From Actinoplanes sp. DH11 (GTDB taxonomy: Bacteria; Actinomycetota; Actinomycetes; Mycobacteriales; Micromonosporaceae), in assembly GCF_020873875.1 (NCBI RefSeq), contig NZ_JAHWGU010000002.1, positions 1 through 64,000 on the forward strand: DNA of 64,000 bases. The letters are read 5' to 3'. Below are positions 16,318-24,810 of this stretch, piece by piece (the first letter of the stretch is position 1; each line of letters opens with the position of its first letter). Position numbers and translations under genes: made by a program. The notes beneath the pieces were generated by a model. That model ran no database searches, was not told the origin of the DNA, and saw only the letters and a list, made by a program, of their open reading frames with translations.

Positions 16318-17667
16318 TCAGGGCAGGACCCAGCGCTGGTTGGCGCCGGCGAAACAGTCCCAGAGGTGCAGCCTGGTCCCGTTGGCCGAGCTGTTGTTCG
16401 ACGCGTCCAGGCACCGCCCGCTGACCGGGTTGCGCAGGGTGCCGTCGGACTGCGCCTGCCACTGCTGCGCCCCGGTGCCGTTGCAGTCGTAGATCTGCAC
16501 CAGCGACCCGTTGGCGGTACCGGCGGCGGCCACGTCCAGGCACTTGCCGAGCGCCCGGATCGTCCGGTCGGTGCCGACCGTCCAGTTCTGCGCGCTCGTC
16601 CCGTTGCAGTCGTAGAGCTGCACGGCCGTACCGTTGGCGCTGCTCGCCGAGGCCACGTCCACGCACTTGCCGGCGATACCGGTGATCCGCCCGGTGCGGC
16701 CGGCCGGCGGGTTGCCGCCGCCACCCGTCGCGGTCTCGTAGATCGCGCTGACCAGCGAGTTGGCACCGGTGGCGTCCTGCGACAGCTCCCAGTTCATGAT
16801 GCCGCCGGCGTTGGCCATCGCCCACTGCGTCTTGCGCCGGACCGTCGGCTGGCCGTTGTAGCACTCGCCGGACGGGGTGCAGTCCCGGTTCGCGTTGGCC
16901 GGGTCCTGCGCGACGAGCTGCGCGTACGTCAGATAGCCGGGCCGGCTGTAGAACGGCACGCCGAGCACCGTCTTGGCCTTGGGCAGGCCACGGTTCTTCC
17001 AGAAGTTCGCCGCGTTGATCGACCAGTCGTAGTTGGCGTGCGGCGATCCACCGTCGTACGCCATGATGTTGAGCCAGTCGACGTGGCCGAACACCGCCGG
17101 CTGCACCCCCTCGGCGGTGCCGCCCTCACTGACCACGGCCGCGGTCAGCAGCTTGCCCTCGGTGCGCAGGGCGGTGCTGAGCTGACCCATCAGCGCGGTG
17201 TAGTTGGTGGCCGACGCGCCCGGGTCCGGGTACTCCCAGTCCATGTCGACGCCGTCCAGGCCGTACTGCCGCACCACGCTCATCACCGAGTTGACGAACG
17301 TGGTGCGGGTGCCGGCCGCGGCCGCCAGCGACTCGAAGGCGGAGTCGTTGCCGTCGTTCCAGCCACCGATGGCGATCGACACCTTGACGTTGCTCTGGTG
17401 GCCCAGCGTGACGAGTTGCTGAAGCTTGGCGGTGTTCTCGATCGGCTGCAGGGTGCCGTTGGCGTTGGGCAGGGCGAAGGAGTAGTTGATGTGGGTGAGC
17501 TTGCTGTACTGGACGCTCGTGACGCTCCCGGCCCAGGATGGCATGTAGCCGACGCTCTTGAAACCGTTCGGCAGCACCGCCGCCTGGGCGGCACCGGGCG
17601 CGGCGAGAGCGACGGCGGTGCCGGTCGCGGCCACCGCCAGCGCTGTCGCGATACGCAGAATCTTCAT
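16318..17667 (-). CDS. Secreted GH18 chitinase with ricin-B lectin tail
   Basis: 449 residues; signal peptide 1-29 ending AQA. The GH18 barrel follows, with the catalytic motif DGVDMDWEYP (DxxDxDxE, the Glu being the acid/base), substrate-binding NIMAYD, and SIAIGGWND. After a short G/P linker near residue 320 comes a three-repeat ricin-B lectin (GKCVDVASASSANGT..., each ending QNW/QQW/QRW). It hydrolyses chitin or related beta-1,4-GlcNAc polymers outside the cell, with the lectin binding carbohydrate. A promoter and palindrome lie upstream. Confidence 0.93.
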   Translation of the reverse strand: MKILRIATALAVAATGTAVALAAPGAAQAAVLPNGFKSVGYMPSWAGSVTSVQYSKLTHINYSFALPNANGTLQPIENTAKLQQLVTLGHQSNVKVSIAIGGWNDGNDSAFESLAAAAGTRTTFVNSVMSVVRQYGLDGVDMDWEYPDPGASATNYTALMGQLSTALRTEGKLLTAAVVSEGGTAEGVQPAVFGHVDWLNIMAYDGGSPHANYDWSINAANFWKNRGLPKAKTVLGVPFYSRPGYLTYAQLVAQDPANANRDCTPSGECYNGQPTVRRKTQWAMANAGGIMNWELSQDATGANSLVSAIYETATGGGGNPPAGRTGRITGIAGKCVDVASASSANGTAVQLYDCNGTSAQNWTVGTDRTIRALGKCLDVAAAGTANGSLVQIYDCNGTGAQQWQAQSDGTLRNPVSGRCLDASNNSSANGTRLHLWDCFAGANQRWVLP

Positions 17668-17711
17668 GGGGGATGGGACCCTTCGCCTTGGGGATGACTG
17701 CGGGTCGCCAA

Positions 17712-17756
17712 AGATTAAGAGTGTTAACAGATGAGGGTCAATGCAACCTGGAGGTT
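17712..17756 (-). promoter_or_regulatory. Chitinase promoter with adjacent palindrome
   Basis: On the minus strand TTGACC (17741-17736) and TAATCT (17717-17712) are spaced by 18 bases, upstream of the chitinase ATG at 17667. Directly upstream of the -35 box is the palindrome AACCTggAGGTT (17745-17756), a plausible regulator site. The rest of 17757-17970 holds the start of the next plus-strand gene's upstream region and nothing else recognised. Confidence 0.5.
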
Positions 17757-17970
17757 CCGCAACAAAATGACGTGTTTCACGGGCGGCTCAACCGCGTGCC
17801 CGGCCGCCGGCCGGGCACGCCGCACCAGCACGCCCGCAGGACCGGACGTACTGACTCGAGCTGTCATGTGAATTCTTGATCACTTCCTGTGCGATCCCGT
17901 TGCCGTCGGCTACCGGCGACCGGAGGATGTCCATCGCGGCAGGGGTCGCGCAGGAAAGTCTGGGGGAATC

Positions 17971-18579
17971 GTGGCGGTAGGACTGCACGAAAGATCGACG
18001 GGTGAGGTGCCGGAGCTCCCGCGCCGGGAGCCGTACCGGACCTGGCCCGGCGGGCTGATCGTGCTGGCGGTCATCGTCGGGTACGTCAGCCTCTGGGTCG
18101 GCCTGGACGACACGATCGAGCCGGACCTGCAGCCGATCCCCGCGGGCTCGGTGCAGCAGGTCGGGCCGGCGGTGAGCTTCGTGCCGGTGGCCGGCTGGTA
18201 CCTCGACGCGACCGACTCGTCGCAGAGCGACTCGACGTCCTCGGTTCTGCTGGTCGGCAAGACCGGGCAGTTCAACGTTCAGGTGCTGCCCTGGGAGGGC
18301 ACGCTGGCCGAGGAGGTCAAGCGGCAGAAAGACACCGACGAGGCGTTCGGCGAGGCCCGTGTGATCGACAACGACGCCACCTTCACGACCGCGGGCGGCT
18401 TGAGCGGCACCACGTTCAGCTTCTTCAACCAGGAGGACCAGGGCCGGGTCTGGGTCTCGGTCGACGAGACCGCGGACCGGGCGATCGTCATGGTCGGGCG
18501 CAGCCCGGACTCGGCGTTCGACCAGGGTCTGCCCGAATACCAAGCCATGATCGACAGCATCCGGACGGAACAGTCATGA
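17971..18579 (+). CDS. Membrane-anchored protein of unknown function
   Basis: 202 residues from GTG 17971. One transmembrane segment is visible at about residues 28-46 (GGLIVLAVIVGYVSLWVGL), with the rest (about 155 residues) outside: it contains AVSFVPVAGWYLDATDSSQSD and FNVQVLPWEGTLAEEVKRQ, and resembles small extracytoplasmic domains found on actinobacterial hypothetical membrane proteins. Its stop overlaps the ATG of the PrsW gene by four bases, so the two are co-translated; it may be a substrate or partner of that protease. No function is recognised. Confidence 0.75.
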   Translation: MAVGLHERSTGEVPELPRREPYRTWPGGLIVLAVIVGYVSLWVGLDDTIEPDLQPIPAGSVQQVGPAVSFVPVAGWYLDATDSSQSDSTSSVLLVGKTGQFNVQVLPWEGTLAEEVKRQKDTDEAFGEARVIDNDATFTTAGGLSGTTFSFFNQEDQGRVWVSVDETADRAIVMVGRSPDSAFDQGLPEYQAMIDSIRTEQS

Positions 18580-19769
18580 CAACACTCGACACACCTGGGG
18601 CCACCGTGCGCGGTCCCGTCGGGGTGGACAGCTTCTTCCAGCCCCGGCGGTTCGCGTTCTGGCTGCTGATCATGCTGCTGGCCAACGGCCTGTTCTCGGT
18701 GGCCACCGAGCTCTACCAGGGTTCGCAGGTGGTACCCGTGACGGTGCTGCTCGGCCTCTTCGTCTGGACGCTGTACACGGCGATCCCGCTGTGGTTCTTC
18801 CATCACGAACTGGACCTGTTCGCGCAGCACCCGCCGCTGGGGTTCGTGCTGGCCTTCGCCTACGGCAGCCTCGGCGCGATTTACCTGGCCGGTCCGGTGA
18901 ACACCGCTTTCCTCTCGGTGCTGTCCAAGACGGTGAGCCCGGAGTTCTCCGAGGAGTGGGGCGCGGCGATCGTCGGGCCGACGACCGAGGAAACGTTGAA
19001 GATCCTCGGCGTGATCCTGCTCGTGCTGATCGCCCGGACCCAGTTCCGCAGCCTGCTGGCAGCGGCGAGCATCGGCGCGCTCGTGGGACTGGGCTTTCAG
19101 GTGTCCGAGGACCTGAGCTACACCCTCAGCAACGGAATGTCCTACTCCAGTGCCAACGAGGTCATCCCGGTCATCCAGATGGTGCTCGTGCGCGGCATCC
19201 TGTCCGGGCTGTGGAGCCACGCGCTGTTCACCTCGATCGCCGCGATCGGCATCGGGTACTTCATGTCCCGCCGGACCAAGCCGTTCGGTGTCCGGCTCGC
19301 GGTGGCCGCAGGTTTCTTCCTGATCGCCTGGACGTTCCACTTCCTCTGGAACTCTCCGCTGCTGGAGCCCGACGGCCTTATTGGGATCTTCCTGCGCGGG
19401 CTGCCGCTGTTCATCCTCGGCGCCCTACTGTGGTGGCTTACCGGCCGCGACGAGGCGACCAGCCTCATCGCCGTCGCGGACGCCTACGTCGGCGATGACC
19501 TGATCACCCCGGAGGAACGGCACGCGCTGGGCTCGCTGCGCAGCCGCCGGAAGCTGCGCCGCCAGGCCCGTAAGCAGCACGGCCGTAAGGCCGGCCGGCT
19601 CTACCACGAGTTGCAGCGCAAGCAACTGCACCTGGTCATGCAGTACGGCCAGACCGGCCCGAGCCCGAAGGCTGACCAGGACGCCCTTGAGGTCCGCATC
19701 CTGCGCGACCGCTACGAGACCGCCGCGGCCAAGACCCCCGGCAAAGCCCCTGCCGCGTCAGCCCGCTGA
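18576..19769 (+). CDS. PrsW-family intramembrane metalloprotease
   Basis: 397 residues with about eight membrane segments. The PrsW/CPBP-like motif TTEETLKILG supplies the Glu pair, and further conserved residues appear in GFQVSEDLSYTL and in SHALFTSIAAIGIG and FHFLWN (metal-binding His residues). The C-terminal 90 residues are a basic cytoplasmic tail (RRKLRRQARKQHGRK). In Bacillus PrsW cleaves an anti-sigma factor; here the co-translated single-pass neighbour is the obvious candidate substrate, but it does not look like a canonical anti-sigma factor. Confidence 0.85.
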   Translation: MTTLDTPGATVRGPVGVDSFFQPRRFAFWLLIMLLANGLFSVATELYQGSQVVPVTVLLGLFVWTLYTAIPLWFFHHELDLFAQHPPLGFVLAFAYGSLGAIYLAGPVNTAFLSVLSKTVSPEFSEEWGAAIVGPTTEETLKILGVILLVLIARTQFRSLLAAASIGALVGLGFQVSEDLSYTLSNGMSYSSANEVIPVIQMVLVRGILSGLWSHALFTSIAAIGIGYFMSRRTKPFGVRLAVAAGFFLIAWTFHFLWNSPLLEPDGLIGIFLRGLPLFILGALLWWLTGRDEATSLIAVADAYVGDDLITPEERHALGSLRSRRKLRRQARKQHGRKAGRLYHELQRKQLHLVMQYGQTGPSPKADQDALEVRILRDRYETAAAKTPGKAPAASAR

Positions 19770-19780
19770 CCGATCCGTGC

Positions 19781-19820
19781 GAAGCCCCGGTCGCCGCCTT
19801 CGGGTGAGAGCCGGGGCTTC
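19781..19820 (+). terminator. Hairpin terminator after the PrsW gene
   Basis: GAAGCCCCGG (19781-19790) and CCGGGGCTTC (19811-19820) form a perfect 10-bp stem with a 20-base loop, 11 bases after the PrsW stop codon. It has no T-tract. Confidence 0.65.
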
Positions 19821-19912
19821 GGCGCGTCCACCGACCTCGCCGTGGTCTGCGCAGGACCGATCGTCACGGCCCGGACCACGCCCTATCCTGAGACCTCGAC
19901 AGGGAGGCGACC

Positions 19913-20170
19913 ATGGCCATGCCGCGAAAGGGCAGCCGCCTCATCACGGTCGACACCGTGACGTACCGATGGCTGGTGAGGCGCAGACCGACCTTGTCGC
20001 AAGCCTGCGGATGGCGGCCACTGACCTTCGCCGTCGAAGCGGACGATCTGCCCGGTGCGCCGTTCAAGGGGGCGGATTACCTTGATCCTGCCGGTTCCGG
20101 GTCGCGCGGCGTTCCGTCGATCAACCCGTCCATCCGCTGCAACCCCGAGTCACCGGCGTCGGCCAGGTAG
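19913..20170 (+). pseudogene. 3'-truncated small conserved protein gene
   Basis: The first ~43 residues (MAMPRKGSRLITVDTVTYRW, then a RRRPTxxQAxGWxPLTFAVE-like stretch) look like a conserved actinobacterial hypothetical protein family whose members normally continue for another 40-60 residues. After about 20057 the similarity is lost: the frame runs antisense into the symporter gene's 3' end and stops at 20170. GGGAGGCGACC precedes the ATG, a good ribosome binding site. I read it as a gene whose 3' half was lost at the junction with the symporter. It could still be expressed as an altered 85-residue protein. Confidence 0.45.
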
Positions 20171-21684
20171 TCGTCCGGCCGCGTCGCATCCCGGCCGCCC
20201 GGCACCCCGGCCGCCCGCAGCAGCACCGTCGCCAGCACCACCACGAGCAGGTTCACCACCAGGGCGACCACACCGACGTACACCGTGACACCGTCACCCA
20301 GCGGCCATGACGATCCGCCGAAGTGGCCGGTGCCGTCCGCACCCGGGATGTCGTAGAGCATCAGCAGCCCGACACCCAGGCCGGTGACCAGCCCGGCGAT
20401 CAGCGCGGACCGGTGAAACCAGCCGGTGAGCAGGCCCAGGAAGACCGCCGGGATCGTCTGCAGGATCACCACGCCGCCGATCAGCTGCAGATCGACGGAG
20501 TAGGCCGGGTCCACGGCCAGGATCAGGGCCGCCGCGCCGAACTTGACGATCAGCGACACCCACCGGCCCACCCGGGCCTCCGTCGCCGGGGACGCGTCCG
20601 GCCGCAGATACGGGCGGAACAGGCTGCGGGTGAACGCGTTCGCGGCGGCGATCGACATCACCGCCGCCGGGATCAGGGCGGCGACACTGAGAGCGGCGTA
20701 CGCGACACCGGCCGACCAGCTGGGGAAGAACTCGTGGATCAGGCGCGGGACCACGGTGTTCAGGTCGCCGTCCACCGGCGTCACACCCCGGGACAGGGCG
20801 AAGAAGCCGAGCAACGCCATCACCGCCAGGGCGAGACAGTAGACCGGCAGGGCCGCGGCGTTGCGTCGTACCGTTGCCCGGTCCTTCGCCGCCAGCATCC
20901 CGACCAGCGCATGCGGATAGGCGAAGATCGCGAGCGCGGAGCCGATCACCAGCGTCAGGAAACCCAGGTGGCCGGTCTCCGGCAGCAGCAGCCCGTCAGC
21001 CGGCGACGGCGTGGCCGCGAAATGGTCGGCGGAGACCCGGAACACCCGGTCCCAGCCGCCGAACATGGCCACCACCAGCAGCGCGGTCAGCAGCATCCAC
21101 GCCATCAGGACGTCCTTGACCACGGAGAGCAGAGCCGGCGCCCGCAACCCGGAACGGAACGTGCAGACGGACACCACGGTGACCGCCGCGAGCAACGGCC
21201 ACTCACCCCCGAACCCGACCGTACGCAGCACCGCTTGCAGGGCCAGGAGCTGCACGGCCACGTACGGCATGGTGGCGAGGATGCCCGCGATCGCGACCGC
21301 CGCACCCAGCCCCGGCGACCCGAACCTCGCGGCGGCGAACTCGCTGTGGGTGAGGAAGCCGTGCCGGCGCGCCACCGACCAGGCGCGCACGGTGAAGAAG
21401 AACGTCAGCGGCGTCGTGACGATCGCGAACGGCACCGCGAAAAAGCCGATCGCGCCGATGCCGTAGGTGAGTGCGGGCACGGCGATGAACGTGTACGCGC
21501 TGTACATGCTCCCGCCCAGCAGGAACCAGATCGCCCAGTTGCCGAACGCGCGTCCGCCGACACCCCACTCCTCGAGGGTGTGCGGGTCCTCCGGGGCACG
21601 CCAGCGGGCCGCGCCGAACCCCACCACGATGACGACGGCCATCAGTACGAGGAAGACGCCGACCTCGATCTCGCGGTCAGTCAT
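20077..21684 (-). CDS. Sodium:solute symporter (SSS), monocarboxylate-permease type
   Basis: 535 residues from ATG 21684, which overlaps the DUF3311 gene by 8 bases. About 13 membrane segments. GVGGRAFGNWAIWFLLGGSMYSAYTFIAVPAL and FGSPGLGAAVAIAGILATMPYVAVQLLALQAVL match the SSS/MctP group, and VMSIAAANAFTRSLFRPYL is the sodium-site region. It should import a small acid (for example a monocarboxylate) with sodium or protons. The hydrophilic C-terminus (DATRPDDYLADAG) is short. A TetR-type gene lies upstream in the same direction. Confidence 0.88.
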   Translation of the reverse strand: MTDREIEVGVFLVLMAVVIVVGFGAARWRAPEDPHTLEEWGVGGRAFGNWAIWFLLGGSMYSAYTFIAVPALTYGIGAIGFFAVPFAIVTTPLTFFFTVRAWSVARRHGFLTHSEFAAARFGSPGLGAAVAIAGILATMPYVAVQLLALQAVLRTVGFGGEWPLLAAVTVVSVCTFRSGLRAPALLSVVKDVLMAWMLLTALLVVAMFGGWDRVFRVSADHFAATPSPADGLLLPETGHLGFLTLVIGSALAIFAYPHALVGMLAAKDRATVRRNAAALPVYCLALAVMALLGFFALSRGVTPVDGDLNTVVPRLIHEFFPSWSAGVAYAALSVAALIPAAVMSIAAANAFTRSLFRPYLRPDASPATEARVGRWVSLIVKFGAAALILAVDPAYSVDLQLIGGVVILQTIPAVFLGLLTGWFHRSALIAGLVTGLGVGLLMLYDIPGADGTGHFGGSSWPLGDGVTVYVGVVALVVNLLVVVLATVLLRAAGVPGGRDATRPDDYLADAGDSGLQRMDGLIDGTPRDPEPAGSR

Positions 21685-21886
21685 CGCCGCGCTCCCGGGT
21701 CGCGACGTGCACCGCGGAGATGACGACGATGGCGAGCAGGGCGCAGGCGAACTGGTACCAGAAGAAGAACGGCACACCGGCCAGGGTCGGTTCGATCCGG
21801 TTGGCGAGCGGGGTCAGCAGGGGGGCCGCCACCGGCAGGACCAGCAGCCACTGCCAGTGACGGGAGCGTGGGGCGGGTGTTGGCAT
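21677..21886 (-). CDS. DUF3311 small membrane protein
   Basis: 69 residues with two membrane segments (WLLVLPVAAPLLTPLANR and GVPFFFWYQFACALLAIVVISAV). The central RIEPTLAGVPFFFWYQ is the DUF3311 signature. These proteins are regularly encoded just before SSS symporters and are probably a small subunit. Here the genes overlap by eight bases. Confidence 0.88.
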   Translation of the reverse strand: MPTPAPRSRHWQWLLVLPVAAPLLTPLANRIEPTLAGVPFFFWYQFACALLAIVVISAVHVATRERGDD

Positions 21887-21985
21887 GCCGCACCATATGC
21901 GGCCATCGATGCGTTACACCACCGTCACTCGCAAAGCTGCGACACCTGTCTCACGGGCCCGTTTTCGTCACGGCTTGGCCTTTGG

Positions 21986-22534
21986 TCACGGCTTGGCCAG
22001 CAACAGTGTCCGGGCTGCCCGATGGGCGACGGCCAGGTCGGTGCGGCAACCGGCGACCAGCTCCGAGTAGAGCGCCGACTCGATGATCCGCACGTACAGG
22101 TAGGCGACGTCGGCGCCGGCATCCCCCAGCCCGACCTCCGCGAAAATCTCCCGTTGCGCGGCAACGATCCGCTCGGTCAGCCCGCCCGCGCTGGTCAGCA
22201 GCACGCGGGCGGCGGCCTCCGGCTCGGTCGCGAGGAACCGGCGGAACGGCTCGGCCGCCAGCAACTGACCGGTGAACCGCCGGGTCACCTCGATCGCCCC
22301 GTCCACGCCGGATTGCGTCCGCTGCCGCCGCGCCTCGGTGAGCATCCGCTCCGCCAGCCGCCACAACACCTCGCCCAGCAACCGGTCGCGGCCGTGCGTC
22401 ACGCGGTAGAGGGTGGCCCGGCTGACACACATCACCGCCGCCAGCCGCTCCATATCCACAGTCCCGTACCGCAGGAAGAAATGGCATCCCGCCCGCGCGA
22501 CCTCGTCGTCGCTCACCACCCGGCGCACGCTCAC
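21986..22534 (-). CDS. TetR-family transcriptional regulator (QsdR-like)
   Basis: 182 residues from GTG 22534. The N-terminal helix-turn-helix region reads DMERLAAVMCVSRATLYRVTHGRDRLLGEVLW; the rest is an all-helical ligand domain. The format 'RYGTVDMERLAAVMCVSRATLYR' is that of the QsdR subgroup. The start codon abuts the palindrome CGTGCGCACG (22534-22543), a possible self-regulation site. It is divergent from the STM4015-type operon (96-base gap) and co-directional with the symporter genes, so either could be its target. Confidence 0.85.
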   Translation of the reverse strand: MSVRRVVSDDEVARAGCHFFLRYGTVDMERLAAVMCVSRATLYRVTHGRDRLLGEVLWRLAERMLTEARRQRTQSGVDGAIEVTRRFTGQLLAAEPFRRFLATEPEAAARVLLTSAGGLTERIVAAQREIFAEVGLGDAGADVAYLYVRIIESALYSELVAGCRTDLAVAHRAARTLLLAKP

Positions 22535-22630
22535 GTGCGCACGCTACCGAACATCGCCGTCCCCCGGATTTCTGTCGGAGGGGCTTGTTACCGTCTGGCG
22601 CATCGTTCTCGACGACGCGGCAGGAGCACC

Positions 22631-23542
22631 GTGACCATCAACGAGCACTTGACAACCTTCGCCGGCCTCCCGATCGTGTCGTGGGACGCCGAGGAGACCC
22701 CCGCCGATCCGGCGGCGGTCGCCTGGCGGTTGCACGACGAGGACGAGGCCGGCAACCTGGCCGAGGCTTTCGAGCGCCTGCTGGAGCGTGCCGGTCCCGG
22801 CGGTCCGGTCGCGCTCGTCGTCGGTCAGTGGTCCGAGGCCTTCGAGGAGCCGTTCCCGCTCGAACTGCTCACCGGCAACGCCCAGCGGCTGACCGCGCTG
22901 CGGGCCCTGTTCCTCGGCGACATGACGTTCGAGGAGTGCGAAATCTCCTGGATCAAGCAGACCGACGTCACGCCGCTGCTGGAGTCGTTCCCCGCCCTCG
23001 AAGTGCTCGGCGTGCGTGGCAGCGACAGCCTGGAGCTGCGCCCGGTGCGCCACGAGAACCTGCGTGAGCTGGTACTTCAGTCCGGCGGCCTGCCCGCCGC
23101 GGTGGTCCGCGCGGTCGGCGCCAGCGACCTGCCACGACTCACCAAGCTGGAGCTGTGGCTCGGCGTCGAGAACTACGGTGGCGACGCCCGCGCCGACGAC
23201 CTCGCACCCATCCTGGCCGGCCGCTCCCTGCCCGCCCTGACCCACCTCGGCCTGCGCAACGCCGAAATCGCCGACGAGGTCGCCGCGGCCGTCGCGGCGG
23301 CACCGGTGGTCGCCCGGCTCACCGTCCTCGACCTGTCCATGGGCACCCTCGGCGACGCCGGGGTCGAGGCCCTCCTCACCGGCCAGCCCCTGACCCACCT
23401 GGAGCGCCTCGACGTGAGCCACCACTACCTGTCGCCCGAGCTCGCCCAGCGCCTGACCGACGAACTGCCCGGCGTCACGGTCGACGTGTCGGGCGTGCAG
23501 AAGGAAGAGGAGTGGGGCCGCTACACGGCGGTCTCCGAGTAG
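22631..23542 (+). CDS. STM4015-family leucine-rich-repeat-like protein
   Basis: 303 residues from GTG 22631. N-terminal segment HLTTFAGLPIVSW followed by VAWRLHDEDEAG, then LRR-like repeats from about residue 75 (LTALRALFLGDM, FPALEVLGVRG, LTKLELWLG, LPALTHLGLRNAEIADEV, LTVLDLSMGTLGDAGVEAL, LERLDVSHHYL). This matches the family named after Salmonella STM4015. The role is unknown; LRR proteins usually bind other proteins. It is the first gene of a five-gene operon whose members overlap by 1, 8, 4 and 4 bases, so the products are probably made in step. Confidence 0.85.
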   Translation: MTINEHLTTFAGLPIVSWDAEETPADPAAVAWRLHDEDEAGNLAEAFERLLERAGPGGPVALVVGQWSEAFEEPFPLELLTGNAQRLTALRALFLGDMTFEECEISWIKQTDVTPLLESFPALEVLGVRGSDSLELRPVRHENLRELVLQSGGLPAAVVRAVGASDLPRLTKLELWLGVENYGGDARADDLAPILAGRSLPALTHLGLRNAEIADEVAAAVAAAPVVARLTVLDLSMGTLGDAGVEALLTGQPLTHLERLDVSHHYLSPELAQRLTDELPGVTVDVSGVQKEEEWGRYTAVSE

Positions 23543-24810
23543 TGCTCCTCAGCGTCGTCGGCAACCCGGAGAACCGCCGGGTCGCCCTGTTCCGCGCGGC
23601 CGTGATCCGGGCCGGCCTCCCCGAACCGCGGGTCTTCGGGTGGCGTGAGGTGCTGCTCTCCGGGGCGGTGCCGGGGCCGGGTTCGGTCGTGCGCATCGAC
23701 TCCCCCGGCGAGAACGCCGAGGTGGACCGTTTGTTACGCACTCTCGGCGCCAGCGCCAGCGCCTCCGTCTCCGTCTCCGTCTCCGATGGCGGCTGCTCTG
23801 CTTCCGGCGAGTCGGCTTCCGGCGGCGGCTCTGCATCCGGCGGGTCGGCTTCCGGCGGCGGCTCTGTTTCCGGGGGCGTGCCGGTGGAGCACGGTGAGAT
23901 CGCCGGGCTTGCGCATGCGCATGCCGGGTTCGGTGTCGCGCTGCACCGGATCGCCGCGGGTGGCGGCGACCTCGTCAACCAGCCCGGCGACATCCTCACC
24001 ATGAGCGACAAACCACGCTGCCACGCGCTGCTCGCTGCGGCCGGGGTGCCGGTGCCGCCCGCGCTCGGCCCGGTCCACGACTACCGGGGCCTGCGGGAGG
24101 CGATGCGCGCCGCCCACTGGGATCGCGTGTTCGTGAAACCGGCGCACGGCTCGTCCGCCTCCGGCGTGCTGGCACTCGCCACCGCCGGCCGCCGGATCGC
24201 CGCCACCACCTCGGTCGAGGCCGCCCCCGACGGCCGGCTCTTCAACAACCTGCGGGTCCGGCGCTACGACGACGAACCCTCGATAGCGGCGATCGTCGAC
24301 CGCCTCGGCCCGGACGGCCTGCACGTCGAACGGTGGTACCCGAAAGCCGGCCTCGGCGGCCGCGTCCTCGACCTGCGCGTCGTCGTGACCGCCGGGCGGC
24401 CGGCACACGTCGTGGTGCGTACCAGCCACTCCCCCATGACCAACCTGCACCTCGGCAACGCCCGCGGCGACGTGGCGCAGGTCCGCGCGGCCGCCGGCGA
24501 GCGTTCCTGGGCGGCAGCGATGGAGACCTGCACGCAGGCCGCCGCCTGCTTCCCCGGCACCCTGCACGCCGGCGTCGACCTGATGTTCCGGGCCGGCTGG
24601 CGCGATCACGCGGTGGCCGAGGTCAACGCCTTCGGCGACCTGCTCCCGGGTGTGCTCGCCGACGGCCAGGACACCTACGACGCCCAGATAACCGCCCTGC
24701 TCAACGGCTGGCGCGCTCCGGCCGCCGCCCTGGACGGCAGCCGGCGCGGGCCGGGCGCACGGCGTGTTCCGGCTGCCGCCCTGCTCGACGGCTGGCGCGC
24801 CGATGCGTGA
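23542..24810 (+). CDS. STM4014-family ATP-grasp-like protein
   Basis: 422 residues from GTG 23542; the TAG of the upstream gene shares its last G with this start. It begins LLSVVGNPENRRVALFRAA. From about residue 150 an ATP-grasp-like region appears (DKPRCHALLAAAGVPVPPAL, RVFVKPAHGSSASGVLAL, LDLRVVVTAGRPAHVVVRTS, DLMFRAGWRDHAVAEVNAFGDLLPG). Residues 70-112 are a Ser/Gly/Ala repeat that is absent from the expected fold and looks like a recent repeat expansion. ATP-grasp enzymes ligate a carboxylate to an amine, and that is the likely chemistry, but the substrate is unknown. The C-terminal 30 residues are Ala/Arg-rich. Confidence 0.8.
   Translation: MLLSVVGNPENRRVALFRAAVIRAGLPEPRVFGWREVLLSGAVPGPGSVVRIDSPGENAEVDRLLRTLGASASASVSVSVSDGGCSASGESASGGGSASGGSASGGGSVSGGVPVEHGEIAGLAHAHAGFGVALHRIAAGGGDLVNQPGDILTMSDKPRCHALLAAAGVPVPPALGPVHDYRGLREAMRAAHWDRVFVKPAHGSSASGVLALATAGRRIAATTSVEAAPDGRLFNNLRVRRYDDEPSIAAIVDRLGPDGLHVERWYPKAGLGGRVLDLRVVVTAGRPAHVVVRTSHSPMTNLHLGNARGDVAQVRAAAGERSWAAAMETCTQAAACFPGTLHAGVDLMFRAGWRDHAVAEVNAFGDLLPGVLADGQDTYDAQITALLNGWRAPAAALDGSRRGPGARRVPAAALLDGWRADA

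Noticed and set aside
20323..21723. Long plus-strand frame rich in Arg/Gln opposite the symporter
   Set aside because: Antisense shadow of a membrane-protein gene; typical of high-GC DNA.
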